NCBI GenBank assembly: GCA_938009275.1
Contig: CALLHY010000019.1
Span: 1 to 31,222 of the forward strand
Length of the DNA: 31,222 nucleotides
Reading direction: 5' to 3'
Source of the DNA: an uncultured bacterium
GTDB lineage: Bacteria; Cloacimonadota; Cloacimonadia; Cloacimonadales; Cloacimonadaceae
The translations under genes were made by a program, and so were the position numbers. A model generated the notes under the pieces. That model worked only from the letters and a program-made list of their open reading frames with translations, had not been told where the DNA came from and did no database searches. Below are positions 6,848-14,369 of the stretch, piece after piece. The first letter of the stretch is position 1. Every line of letters begins with the position of its first letter.

Positions 6848-8029
6848 TTAGAAACCGAACCAAGGTCCGATTGTTACGTTTAGTCCTTGATACTCGGTGT
6901 CGGGATCATTAAGCACTTCAAAGTTTTCTCCATTCAGGCCTTTAACTCTCCATCCCTCTTTTGGGGCATAACCATAGGTGTAGCCGGCTTCTGCGCGAAG
7001 GCCAAACCAGGGCAACAAGCGATACATAAATTCGGCACGGGGCTGAACAACAATGTAATTGCGGCTTAACAGAGAATGAGTGTTATTGCTGTTTAAAAAG
7101 GTGTTGTCCCAGTCATTCCAGTTGTAGTTGGAATTGCTTTTCAGAACTTCTATTGTGTGAGTGCCACCGCCTAACATCAAACCGGCAGAGGTGATGAAGT
7201 TTTTGGTGATGGGCAAACGCTTGTCGAGGGTAACGCCACCCATGGTATTTTCGTAGCGTAACCAGATATGATACTGGCTGCCAGCAGCGGGATCAAGTAT
7301 CTTTTTGTTGTCTTCAAAGGTAGTGAATTGACCGCCTAAGAAATAGCCTTTACCGACGGTTATTTTCCCACCAAGACCTTGCATTAGTACGCCATCGTCG
7401 GCAAGCTTGCCAAAGCCCATGGCGGTCACTACTTTGTTGATGTCGGTCATATCGGTGTCGAACCACATTGGAATCCATGTTCCACCACCAAATCCGGCAG
7501 AAAGCTTCTTTTTCTTTTCTGGTTGATCAGGGTTAACAGTGCTTGTCTTGGTTTCGCGAGAACCAAAGACGAAATCAACATTTATAATTTCGCCGGAACG
7601 AAAAAGCTCCAAATTTACTTGGTCACCAGCGCGGTATTGTTTGCGTACTTTTTCGAATACTTCGTGGTTGCTAATCTCTTTGTTATCGATGCTTATGATA
7701 ATGTCGTCTTCCTGTAAACGATAATTCCACGCAGGGGAATTGGACACTACACCAGTTATTAACACCCCCACATTACCCTTGTAACCAAGCTCTTGGGCTT
7801 TGGGAAAGGTGAGATCTTCAGAGTAGATACCAAAGAAAGCCGCATCGGGTGAGCTTTCCTCGAAGTTTAAATCCTTTTGCAAGTTCATAATGATCTTGGA
7901 AGTAGGGACATCAGTGAGGTTCCCCTCCATTTCAATCTTGATTTGCTTTTTAATTTCGTCCTTAGACTGTGCCATCAAGGTGCCTATCCCTATGCCCAGA
8001 ATCAGTATGAAGATTAGAACTCGTTTCAT
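6848..8029 (-). CDS. Exported PDZ-domain protein with a probable outer-membrane C-terminal domain
   Basis: The protein has 393 residues. A signal peptide (about 1-20, ending LMAQ) is followed by an acidic/basic linker. A PDZ domain covers about 62-155, with GVLITGVVSNSPAWNYRLQEDDIIISIDNKEI and VNLELFRSGEIINVDFVFG as its core. After a KKKK-rich linker, about residues 175-393 alternate aromatic and glycine-rich strands and end in GPWFGF. This resembles a small beta-barrel or OMP-type domain with a terminal Phe. There is no protease domain, so it is not a DegP-type enzyme. AAGGAG lies before the ATG. A near-perfect sigma-54 promoter lies at 8064-8079. The function is unknown. A PDZ domain joined to a barrel-like domain could tether envelope proteins. 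Confidence 0.75.
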   Translation of the reverse strand: MKRVLIFILILGIGIGTLMAQSKDEIKKQIKIEMEGNLTDVPTSKIIMNLQKDLNFEESSPDAAFFGIYSEDLTFPKAQELGYKGNVGVLITGVVSNSPAWNYRLQEDDIIISIDNKEISNHEVFEKVRKQYRAGDQVNLELFRSGEIINVDFVFGSRETKTSTVNPDQPEKKKKLSAGFGGGTWIPMWFDTDMTDINKVVTAMGFGKLADDGVLMQGLGGKITVGKGYFLGGQFTTFEDNKKILDPAAGSQYHIWLRYENTMGGVTLDKRLPITKNFITSAGLMLGGGTHTIEVLKSNSNYNWNDWDNTFLNSNNTHSLLSRNYIVVQPRAEFMYRLLPWFGLRAEAGYTYGYAPKEGWRVKGLNGENFEVLNDPDTEYQGLNVTIGPWFGF

Positions 8030-8063
8030 CTTGAACTCCTTATGCTGTTTTCTTTTCTATTAT

Positions 8064-8079
8064 CGCAAGGGGCGTGCCA
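8064..8079 (-). promoter_or_regulatory. Sigma-54 (-24/-12) promoter of the PDZ protein gene
   Basis: The minus strand reads TGGCACGCCCCTTGCG. This matches the sigma-54 consensus TGGCACG-N4-TTGC at every fixed position. The predicted start near 8053 leaves a 24-nt leader that contains the AAGGAG ribosome site. Confidence 0.75.
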
Positions 8080-8212
8080 AACGTGAATTAATCTGTAAGA
8101 TACGCAAATGCAGTATAATAGCCAAAAAGCAGCAGACAACAACAGTCATGCCTTATATCATTCTGATATATCACTGTAATATAATTGATAATCTCCGCTT
8201 GTCCTATGTCTT

Positions 8213-8277
8213 CCTTGAACGAATTACTAATGAATTACGCATGAAATACGGATGAGATGCGTAGTTCATCCGTAATT
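8213..8277 (+). repeat. Dispersed hairpin element, copy 1
   Basis: This unit of about 65 bp begins CCTTGAACGAATTACTAATG. It then forms a hairpin with 18-nt arms (16 of 18 paired) around the loop GATGAGATG. Copies lie at 17127-17191 (inverted) and 24606-24671. Weaker similarity continues on both sides: CTTGTCCT before it, and GTAAA then AGCAAGG to about 8298. It lies between the divergent PDZ and M28 genes. Confidence 0.85.
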
Positions 8278-8311
8278 TTAAAGTAAAAGAAGCAAGGGCT
8301 TTTTATGGAAA

Positions 8312-8327
8312 CGGTATGAATATTGCA
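8312..8327 (+). promoter_or_regulatory. Candidate sigma-54 promoter of the M28 peptidase gene
   Basis: CGGTAT-GAATA-TTGCA keeps the essential GG and GC dinucleotides 10 bases apart and has a perfect -12 block, but the -24 block is degenerate. The predicted start near 8338 gives a 24-nt leader. A TATAAT at 8339 is a rival sigma-70 -10 element but has no -35 partner and would leave almost no leader. Confidence 0.5.
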
Positions 8328-8361
8328 TGGAAGTCTGTTATAATTCCCAATGGGAGAAAGA

Positions 8362-11247
8362 ATGAAGAAGCTATGTATTATCCTTATGCTTGCTGTGTGG
8401 GTTGGTCTTGCGATGGCACAGCAGTCGGTTATCTATAACATATCCAGCAGCGCGCTGGTGGAAAATGCCAAATCCGCAAATCTGCGGGAAGCAGTTAAAA
8501 CCCTTAGCCAATCTGGTCATGAAGTGTATTATTACAATGAAAACCAGGTGATAGCAGGTGGCAAAAGCCTACCTCCCATGGGGCAGCAGCTTAAGATGTT
8601 GCCCAATGGCAGACTGTATTTGGTATCGAAACTTGGTGATACCATACCTAACGAGTTGGAAGCCTGTGGCGATATTCTTATAGACTTAGGTTCTGCTGTC
8701 TTGCTGAATAGCAGGTATAATGAAATTGAGCTAAGAGGATGCATAAAGAATCCCTTTACTATTTTGGACTTAATCCCCATGCAGCTTGGCAATATTAACA
8801 GCATTTCCGCCGGAGTGGCAGAGACCAGAACGGAGATTGAAAGCTTGATTAACCAGGTGAATGCCGATAGCGTGCTATACTTTATTCAATCGTTGCAGAA
8901 TATGCAAACCCGCTATGCGCTTGCCTCAAATAGATTAACAGTGTCTAACTGGATAAAGAATCAGTTCCAGCGGTTTGGGATCAGCAATGCAGAGCTTCAT
9001 AACTTCCAGTGGCAAAATACCACGCAGTATAACGTTGTTGCCACCATCACCGGCAGTGTTTATCCCGATACCTATATAGTTGTAGGCGGTCATCATGATT
9101 CCATAACAAACACTACTCCTTATGATCTCGCTCCGGGTGCGGATGATAATGCCAGTGGCACAGTAGCTGCCTTGGAAATGGCAAGAGTAATGATGGCAAG
9201 TGGTTACCAACCCAAGTGTTCCATCAGATTTGTCACCTTTGCCGCTGAAGAATTCGGTTTGTGGGGCTCAAAAGCCTATGCTCTCTATGCCCAAAATGCT
9301 GGGCTGGACATTCGCTTGATGATGAATCATGATATGATAGCCAACAATGAAGGCGGTGATCTGCGTGTCCGTTTGATGCCTTATGATGGCTATATGGAGC
9401 ATACCAATTTGGCAGCAGAGATTACGTCATCTTACACCGATTTGGAGCCTGTGTATGGCACTATGAATTCATCTTCGAGTGACAGTCATTCTTTTTATGC
9501 GCGGGGATATCCGGTAGTCTATTACTTCGAATACAATTTCTGTCCCTGGTATCATTCAGATCAAGACATTGTTGCCAATATCGATCCTGAGTATTGTGCA
9601 GAAGTTATAAAAGCATCCACAGCAGTAGCCGCAACCTATTCTTCTATGCCCAAAGCTCCCGGCAACCTTCAAGTATGGGACAGCGGAACCGGTGATGCCT
9701 TAACGGTGGCTTGGCAAGCACCTAATGACCCATACATCAGCCATTACCAGATACTTTACCGTAACACGCTTACCGGGCAGGAAATGAGCATGAACTCTGA
9801 TACGCCTGTTGCAACTGTCTCGAACTTGGTAGAGGGCGTGTTATACGATGTGTCGGTATGTTCTGTGGATGAGTCTGGAACTCAGAGTAGCAAGGTGTTT
9901 GGAAGCGGAACTCCTATGCTGCTGCCCAGAACTCCGGTAGCCTTTGAAGCGCAGCCAAATTCGCAGTCTATAGCTTTGTCGTGGGATGCTAATACGGAAT
10001 TGGACATTGCCGGTTACACTCTTTGGAGGTCTACAAGTCCAACTGATAATGGAACTGCCATAGCGGATATCGGAACTGATTTCACATCCTATATAGACAG
10101 CAATGTAGTTGGTTCACCTCAGTATTATTACTATCGTTTAACTGCCTATGACAGTGATAATAACAATAGCTTGCCCACCGTGGCTGTATCTTCCCGGCCC
10201 GTTAGCTTAAACTGCGGGATATTGCTAGTGGATGAATCCAAGAATCTTGGCGGAACCAGTCCTTTCCAACCTAATGACGAGATGGTGGATGACTTCTATC
10301 TAAACCTTTTGGAACTACACACTCCCGCTGCGATTATAGACCTGGAGCAAGAAACGTCACCTTTGCGCCTGGCAGACTTAGGGATATATTCTACTATCAT
10401 CTGGCATGGAAATGAGTATTCGGATACTGGCTATCCATTCACAATTCTGGAAGCACTGAAGCAATATATCAATCTTGGTGGAAATGTGCTTTTTAGTCTC
10501 TATCATCCACGCCAGGCATTCGAGCAGAGCTCCTCATATCCAGTTACATTTACTGCTAATAGCTTTATGCGGCAGGTATTGGGGATAGCATCGGCAGACT
10601 ACAGCAGTTCAGCTAGATTTAAGTATGCTATGCCGGCGATTGATAATATCTCAATGATTCAAGTAGATAGCCTGAAGACCAGTGCTGCCTTCAATGGGCA
10701 CATTATCAGAGTTGAAGGGCTTACTCCGGTTGATGCCGGTGACCTGTTATATACCTATGGTTCAGACTATCCCAACGGTAGTAGCCAGGGCTCACTTAAT
10801 GGCAAGGGGATTGCGGTTGCTCATCAGTATGGAAATGGTAAGGCAGTAAGCCTTAGTTTTCCCTTGTATAACATGGAGTTAGATGCATCAAGGGAGTTCG
10901 TTAACTTCGTTATGCAATCCGTATTCAATGAACCGGCTAGCAATGAAGACGGGGTTATTCCTGCCATCACCGGCATCAAAGTGATGCCTAACTACCCCAA
11001 TCCATTCATCAGTGAAACTAGCTTTATTGTGGCAAGTGCCGATAAGCAGCATCCGATAAGTGTAGAAGTGTATAACATAAAAGGACAGCTAGTCAGGTCT
11101 CTGCATTCTGGCATGCCAGAGATTAAGACAAGTTATACTTGGGACGGCAGAGATTCTCAGGGTAAGGCAGTAAGCTCCGGAGTATATGTGATAAGGGCGC
11201 ATCAAAAAGGGGTAAACTCTGCAAGGAAAGTGTTGCTATTGAAATGA
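8362..11247 (+). CDS. Secreted M28-family metallopeptidase with Fn3 and FlgD-Ig/T9SS-like C-terminal domain
   Basis: I take the second ATG (8362), because GGGAGA sits correctly before it and a clean signal peptide follows; this gives 961 residues. The N-terminal 200 residues are a pro-region. The M28 zinc aminopeptidase domain covers about 210-420. Its ligands are His244 and Asp246 (GGHHDS), the Asp pair in GADDNASG, Glu296-Glu297 (AAEE), Asp324 (NHD) and His398 (WYHSD). Two fibronectin type III domains cover about 433-615. A Rossmann-like module of about 200 residues (ILLVDESKNLGG, IIWHGNEY, GGNVLFSLYH) follows. The end is YPNPF plus a FlgD-Ig domain (WDGRDSQGKAVSSGVYVIRA), the outer-membrane sorting type used by T9SS or similar systems. 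It is probably an extracellular peptide-degrading enzyme. Confidence 0.92.
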   Translation: MKKLCIILMLAVWVGLAMAQQSVIYNISSSALVENAKSANLREAVKTLSQSGHEVYYYNENQVIAGGKSLPPMGQQLKMLPNGRLYLVSKLGDTIPNELEACGDILIDLGSAVLLNSRYNEIELRGCIKNPFTILDLIPMQLGNINSISAGVAETRTEIESLINQVNADSVLYFIQSLQNMQTRYALASNRLTVSNWIKNQFQRFGISNAELHNFQWQNTTQYNVVATITGSVYPDTYIVVGGHHDSITNTTPYDLAPGADDNASGTVAALEMARVMMASGYQPKCSIRFVTFAAEEFGLWGSKAYALYAQNAGLDIRLMMNHDMIANNEGGDLRVRLMPYDGYMEHTNLAAEITSSYTDLEPVYGTMNSSSSDSHSFYARGYPVVYYFEYNFCPWYHSDQDIVANIDPEYCAEVIKASTAVAATYSSMPKAPGNLQVWDSGTGDALTVAWQAPNDPYISHYQILYRNTLTGQEMSMNSDTPVATVSNLVEGVLYDVSVCSVDESGTQSSKVFGSGTPMLLPRTPVAFEAQPNSQSIALSWDANTELDIAGYTLWRSTSPTDNGTAIADIGTDFTSYIDSNVVGSPQYYYYRLTAYDSDNNNSLPTVAVSSRPVSLNCGILLVDESKNLGGTSPFQPNDEMVDDFYLNLLELHTPAAIIDLEQETSPLRLADLGIYSTIIWHGNEYSDTGYPFTILEALKQYINLGGNVLFSLYHPRQAFEQSSSYPVTFTANSFMRQVLGIASADYSSSARFKYAMPAIDNISMIQVDSLKTSAAFNGHIIRVEGLTPVDAGDLLYTYGSDYPNGSSQGSLNGKGIAVAHQYGNGKAVSLSFPLYNMELDASREFVNFVMQSVFNEPASNEDGVIPAITGIKVMPNYPNPFISETSFIVASADKQHPISVEVYNIKGQLVRSLHSGMPEIKTSYTWDGRDSQGKAVSSGVYVIRAHQKGVNSARKVLLLK

Positions 11248-11276
11248 TGTGAAATAGCTACAAATAAACATTATCG

Positions 11277-11305
11277 AGGCTTGCATCACGCAAGCCTTTA
11301 TTCTT
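11277..11305 (+). terminator. Terminator of the M28 peptidase gene
   Basis: AGGCTTGC and GCAAGCCT form a perfect 8-bp stem with a 5-nt loop, followed by TTTATTCTT. It starts 30 nt after the stop. Confidence 0.85.
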
Positions 11306-11532
11306 AAATAATTCAAATTCAGCAAGTAAGCCATAGCTGTTTACGTAGCAATAAGCTGCCATACTGTGGATAAAAAACCACATAAAAAGCTGGTTTTCTC
11401 ATTGACAAAAATCGTAACTCCTTATTTAGATATACCTCATGAAGATGAGTCATGTTTAGTGTAAATAGGGCTCAAAGCTGTAAATAACTAAAATATATAT
11501 AGATACCGCTGGTAAACAAAGGGGGAATGCTG
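11306..11532 (+). promoter_or_regulatory. Leader and promoter region of the anaerobic ribonucleotide reductase operon
   Basis: This stretch is AT-rich and has no gene. TGTGG-N8-CCACA (11365-11382) is a small inverted repeat whose left part, TGTGGATAA, is a perfect DnaA-box-like 9-mer. TTGACA at about 11404 is the best -35 candidate, but no clear -10 lies at 17 bp. I found no NrdR-box pair and recognise no riboswitch. The leader ends in a strong AAAGGGGG ribosome site. Confidence 0.35.
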
Positions 11533-13659
11533 ATGTTTTCGATGATCAGAAAACGTAATGGTAACATTGTTAGTTTTGATAAGCATAAGATAGCTATGGC
11601 GATACTTAAAGCCGGGCTGGCTACAGGGGAGTTCGGAGAGGAGATTGCAGAGGTTTTAACCTTAAGAGTAATAAATTTAACTCAACAGGTTATTCAGGAT
11701 GAGATACCTGAAGTTGAGCGTATTCAAGACGTTGTGGAAGAGGTGCTCTTGGCATCCCCCTACAAAAAGACTGCCAAGGCGTACATTATTTACCGCGATC
11801 AGCATGCCCGCATCCGTGAATTGGTATCTACTGCCGGGGTAAAGCTAATAGACCAATATCTGGAGAAGCTCGACTGGCAGGTTTATGAGAACTCGAACAT
11901 GGCCTATTCTTTACAGGGCTTGAATAACTATATTGCCTCAGAAGTTAGCAAAACCTATTGGCTTAACAAAATATACCCCCCGGAAATTCGTGAGGCTCAT
12001 GTGTGTGGTGATTTGCATATTCATGACCTGGGTCAGCTTTCGGTATACTGTGTGGGCTGGGATTTGATGGATTTGTTACTTACCGGGTTTTGTGGTGCCG
12101 AGGGCAAGGTTGAGAGCGCACCAGCTAAGCATTTTCGCAGCGCACTGGGACAGATTGTAAATTTCTTCTATACCCTTCAGGGAGAAGCAGCAGGTGCGCA
12201 GGCTTTTTCCAGCTTTGATACCCTGTTAGCTCCTTTTATTTACTACGATAAGCTTTCCTACGAAGACGTGAAGCAAGCTTTGCAAGAGTTTGTATTCAAT
12301 ATCAATGTGCCTACTCGGGTAGGCTTTCAGACCCCCTTCACGAATATCACGCTTGATCTCTATCCCCCAGATATGTATAAGGATCAGGCAGTAGTAATTG
12401 GCGGGGTGCCCATGGACAGGAACTACGGAGACTTTCAGGCAGAGATGGACATCCTAAATCGTGCCTTCCTGGATGTAATGATCGAAGGAGATGCCAAGGG
12501 ACGCGTATTTACTTTCCCCATTCCTACCTATAACATAACCAAAGATTTCGATTGGGAAAACCCTACCATACACTATCTATGGGAAGCTACAGCCAAGTAT
12601 GGCATTCCTTATTTCTCAAATTTTGTTAATTCGGACATGGACCCAAACGACGCTCGCAGTATGTGCTGCAGGCTTCGCCTGGATACCAGGAAGCTGGAAG
12701 CAAGAGGCGGTGGCTTGTTTGGAGCTAATCCTTTAACAGGCTCAATAGGGGTAGTAACATTAAATCTACCTCGCATCGGTTATATTGCAGAAACCGAAGA
12801 TGAATTCATTAGTATCTTAGAGGATAGACTCCTATTGGCAAAAAGCAGCCTGGAGATTAAGCGAAAGGTGCTGGAAACCTATACGAAGAGCGGGCTTTAT
12901 CCCTACACCAAGTTTTACTTAAAGAACATCTATGAACGCTTCAACCAGTATTGGAAGAATCATTTCTCCACCATTGGCATCATCGGTATGAACGAAGCTG
13001 CTGAAAACTTACTTGGCAAGAACCTGGGAACAAGAGAGGGGAAGGAATTTGCCATAAGGGTGATGGACTACCTGCGAAAACGTCTTATCGACATTCAGGA
13101 AGAGACGTATAATAATTATAACTTAGAGGCTACACCAGCCGAAGGCACCAGCTACCGCCTTGCTATTTTGGACAAGAAGCACTATCCAGGCATTAAGTGT
13201 GCAAATTGTGGTAGTGACACTCCATTCTATACCAATAGCACTCAGCTTCCCGTTAATTACTCTGATGATATCTTCGAAGTTCTGGACTTGCAAGATGAGC
13301 TTCAAACCAAATATACTGGCGGAACAGTGCTGCATATCTTTGGTGGAGAGAGAGTGGAGCATGGTCAAAGCATAAAAGCCTTGGTAAAAAGCATCTGCGA
13401 AAGCTATAGATTGCCGTATTTTACCTTCTCACCCACATTTAGTATTTGTAGTCAGCACGGCTATTTGGACGGCGAGCAACCCATTTGCCCCCTCTGTCAT
13501 AAAGATACCGAAGTGTTTTCTCGCATAGTGGGCTATTTACGACCTGTTTCTCAGTGGAACGAGGGTAAAAAGGCAGAGTTTAAGCTTCGCACTACCTTCG
13601 ATCCTTTGAAACAGCACGAGCCGAATGAGCACAGTCTTTTCAATGAGCTTGTCCAATGA
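11533..13659 (+). CDS. nrdD: Anaerobic (class III) ribonucleoside-triphosphate reductase
   Basis: NrdD makes dNTPs from NTPs with a glycyl radical and needs the NrdG activase. I choose the ATG at 11533 because AAAGGGGG lies 7 nt upstream of it; the ATG at 11527 is only 1 nt away from that site. The protein has 708 residues. An N-terminal ATP-cone (IRKRNGNIVSFDKHKI onward, to about 95) gives allosteric control. Cys378-Cys379 (SMCCRLRLD) lie in the active-site region. Zinc-type cysteine pairs are 556/559 (CANC) and 652/655 (CPLC). The glycyl radical residue is Gly667 in RIVGYLRPVSQWNEGK. It overlaps the activase gene by 4 nt (ATGA). This points to an anaerobic life. Confidence 0.96.
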   Translation: MFSMIRKRNGNIVSFDKHKIAMAILKAGLATGEFGEEIAEVLTLRVINLTQQVIQDEIPEVERIQDVVEEVLLASPYKKTAKAYIIYRDQHARIRELVSTAGVKLIDQYLEKLDWQVYENSNMAYSLQGLNNYIASEVSKTYWLNKIYPPEIREAHVCGDLHIHDLGQLSVYCVGWDLMDLLLTGFCGAEGKVESAPAKHFRSALGQIVNFFYTLQGEAAGAQAFSSFDTLLAPFIYYDKLSYEDVKQALQEFVFNINVPTRVGFQTPFTNITLDLYPPDMYKDQAVVIGGVPMDRNYGDFQAEMDILNRAFLDVMIEGDAKGRVFTFPIPTYNITKDFDWENPTIHYLWEATAKYGIPYFSNFVNSDMDPNDARSMCCRLRLDTRKLEARGGGLFGANPLTGSIGVVTLNLPRIGYIAETEDEFISILEDRLLLAKSSLEIKRKVLETYTKSGLYPYTKFYLKNIYERFNQYWKNHFSTIGIIGMNEAAENLLGKNLGTREGKEFAIRVMDYLRKRLIDIQEETYNNYNLEATPAEGTSYRLAILDKKHYPGIKCANCGSDTPFYTNSTQLPVNYSDDIFEVLDLQDELQTKYTGGTVLHIFGGERVEHGQSIKALVKSICESYRLPYFTFSPTFSICSQHGYLDGEQPICPLCHKDTEVFSRIVGYLRPVSQWNEGKKAEFKLRTTFDPLKQHEPNEHSLFNELVQ

Positions 13660-14369
13660 AGATAGGCGGTTTTCAGAAGTTTTCATTGTTGGATTTTCCC
13701 GGCCAGTTGGCAGCCATAATATTTACTCAAGGCTGCAATTTCCGTTGTCCATATTGCCACAATCCTGCTTTGGTAGACCCCAAACGTTATGGCTCTATTG
13801 TGGATACAGAAGCTGTGTTGCGTTTTCTATATCGAAGACGCAAGAAGCTGGGAGCCGTTGTGATCTCTGGTGGAGAGCCAACTCTACAAGAGGATTTGAT
13901 ACCTTTTTTACGATTAATTAAGGCGATGCGGTTTAAGGTAAAACTCGATACTAACGGTTCTCTACCTGATGTATTGGATCAAATAGCCCACGCAGGTTTG
14001 GTGGACTATTACGCCATGGATATCAAGGCTCCGCTAAATCTCTACCAATTGGTTACATGTAGCTATATAAATCCGGCAACAGTGCTTGGAAGCATGGACG
14101 TAATCCGTCGTGCCGGTGTATCCTACGAGTTCCGTAGCACCTTTTTCGATGCATTGCTGTCCGAAAGTGACCTCCTATCTATGCAGGAGTTGCTAAAGCC
14201 CGGTGATAGATTCACTCTACAAGAATGCCGTTATGGCAACACCCTGGTGGATATATGCAAGCCAAGGCAAGATTGTGGCGAGGTATCACTAGGTGATAGC
14301 CATGCCTACAAGACTCTAATCGATTGGGGCAAACAAAACAGCATCCAGATTAGCTTAAGAAGCCTATGA
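13656..14369 (+). CDS. nrdG: Anaerobic ribonucleotide reductase activating protein, radical SAM
   Basis: This 237-residue activase cleaves S-adenosylmethionine to put the glycyl radical on NrdD. The radical SAM cluster motif CNFRCPYC starts at Cys27, after KFSLLDFPGQLAAIIFTQG. VVISGGEPTLQEDL is the SAM-contact GGEP motif. LDTNGSLPD and YYAMDIKAPL are typical of the longer NrdG type (TIGR02495) that accompanies NrdD in many strict anaerobes. Start and stop overlap the neighbouring genes by 4 nt (ATGA) on both sides, so translation of the three genes is coupled. Confidence 0.94.
   Translation: MKIGGFQKFSLLDFPGQLAAIIFTQGCNFRCPYCHNPALVDPKRYGSIVDTEAVLRFLYRRRKKLGAVVISGGEPTLQEDLIPFLRLIKAMRFKVKLDTNGSLPDVLDQIAHAGLVDYYAMDIKAPLNLYQLVTCSYINPATVLGSMDVIRRAGVSYEFRSTFFDALLSESDLLSMQELLKPGDRFTLQECRYGNTLVDICKPRQDCGEVSLGDSHAYKTLIDWGKQNSIQISLRSL

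Noticed and set aside
8339..8344. Perfect TATAAT as the M28 gene's sigma-70 -10 element
   Set aside because: No -35 hexamer lies at 16-18 bp, and the start would fall almost on the ribosome site. The sigma-54 reading fits the leader better.
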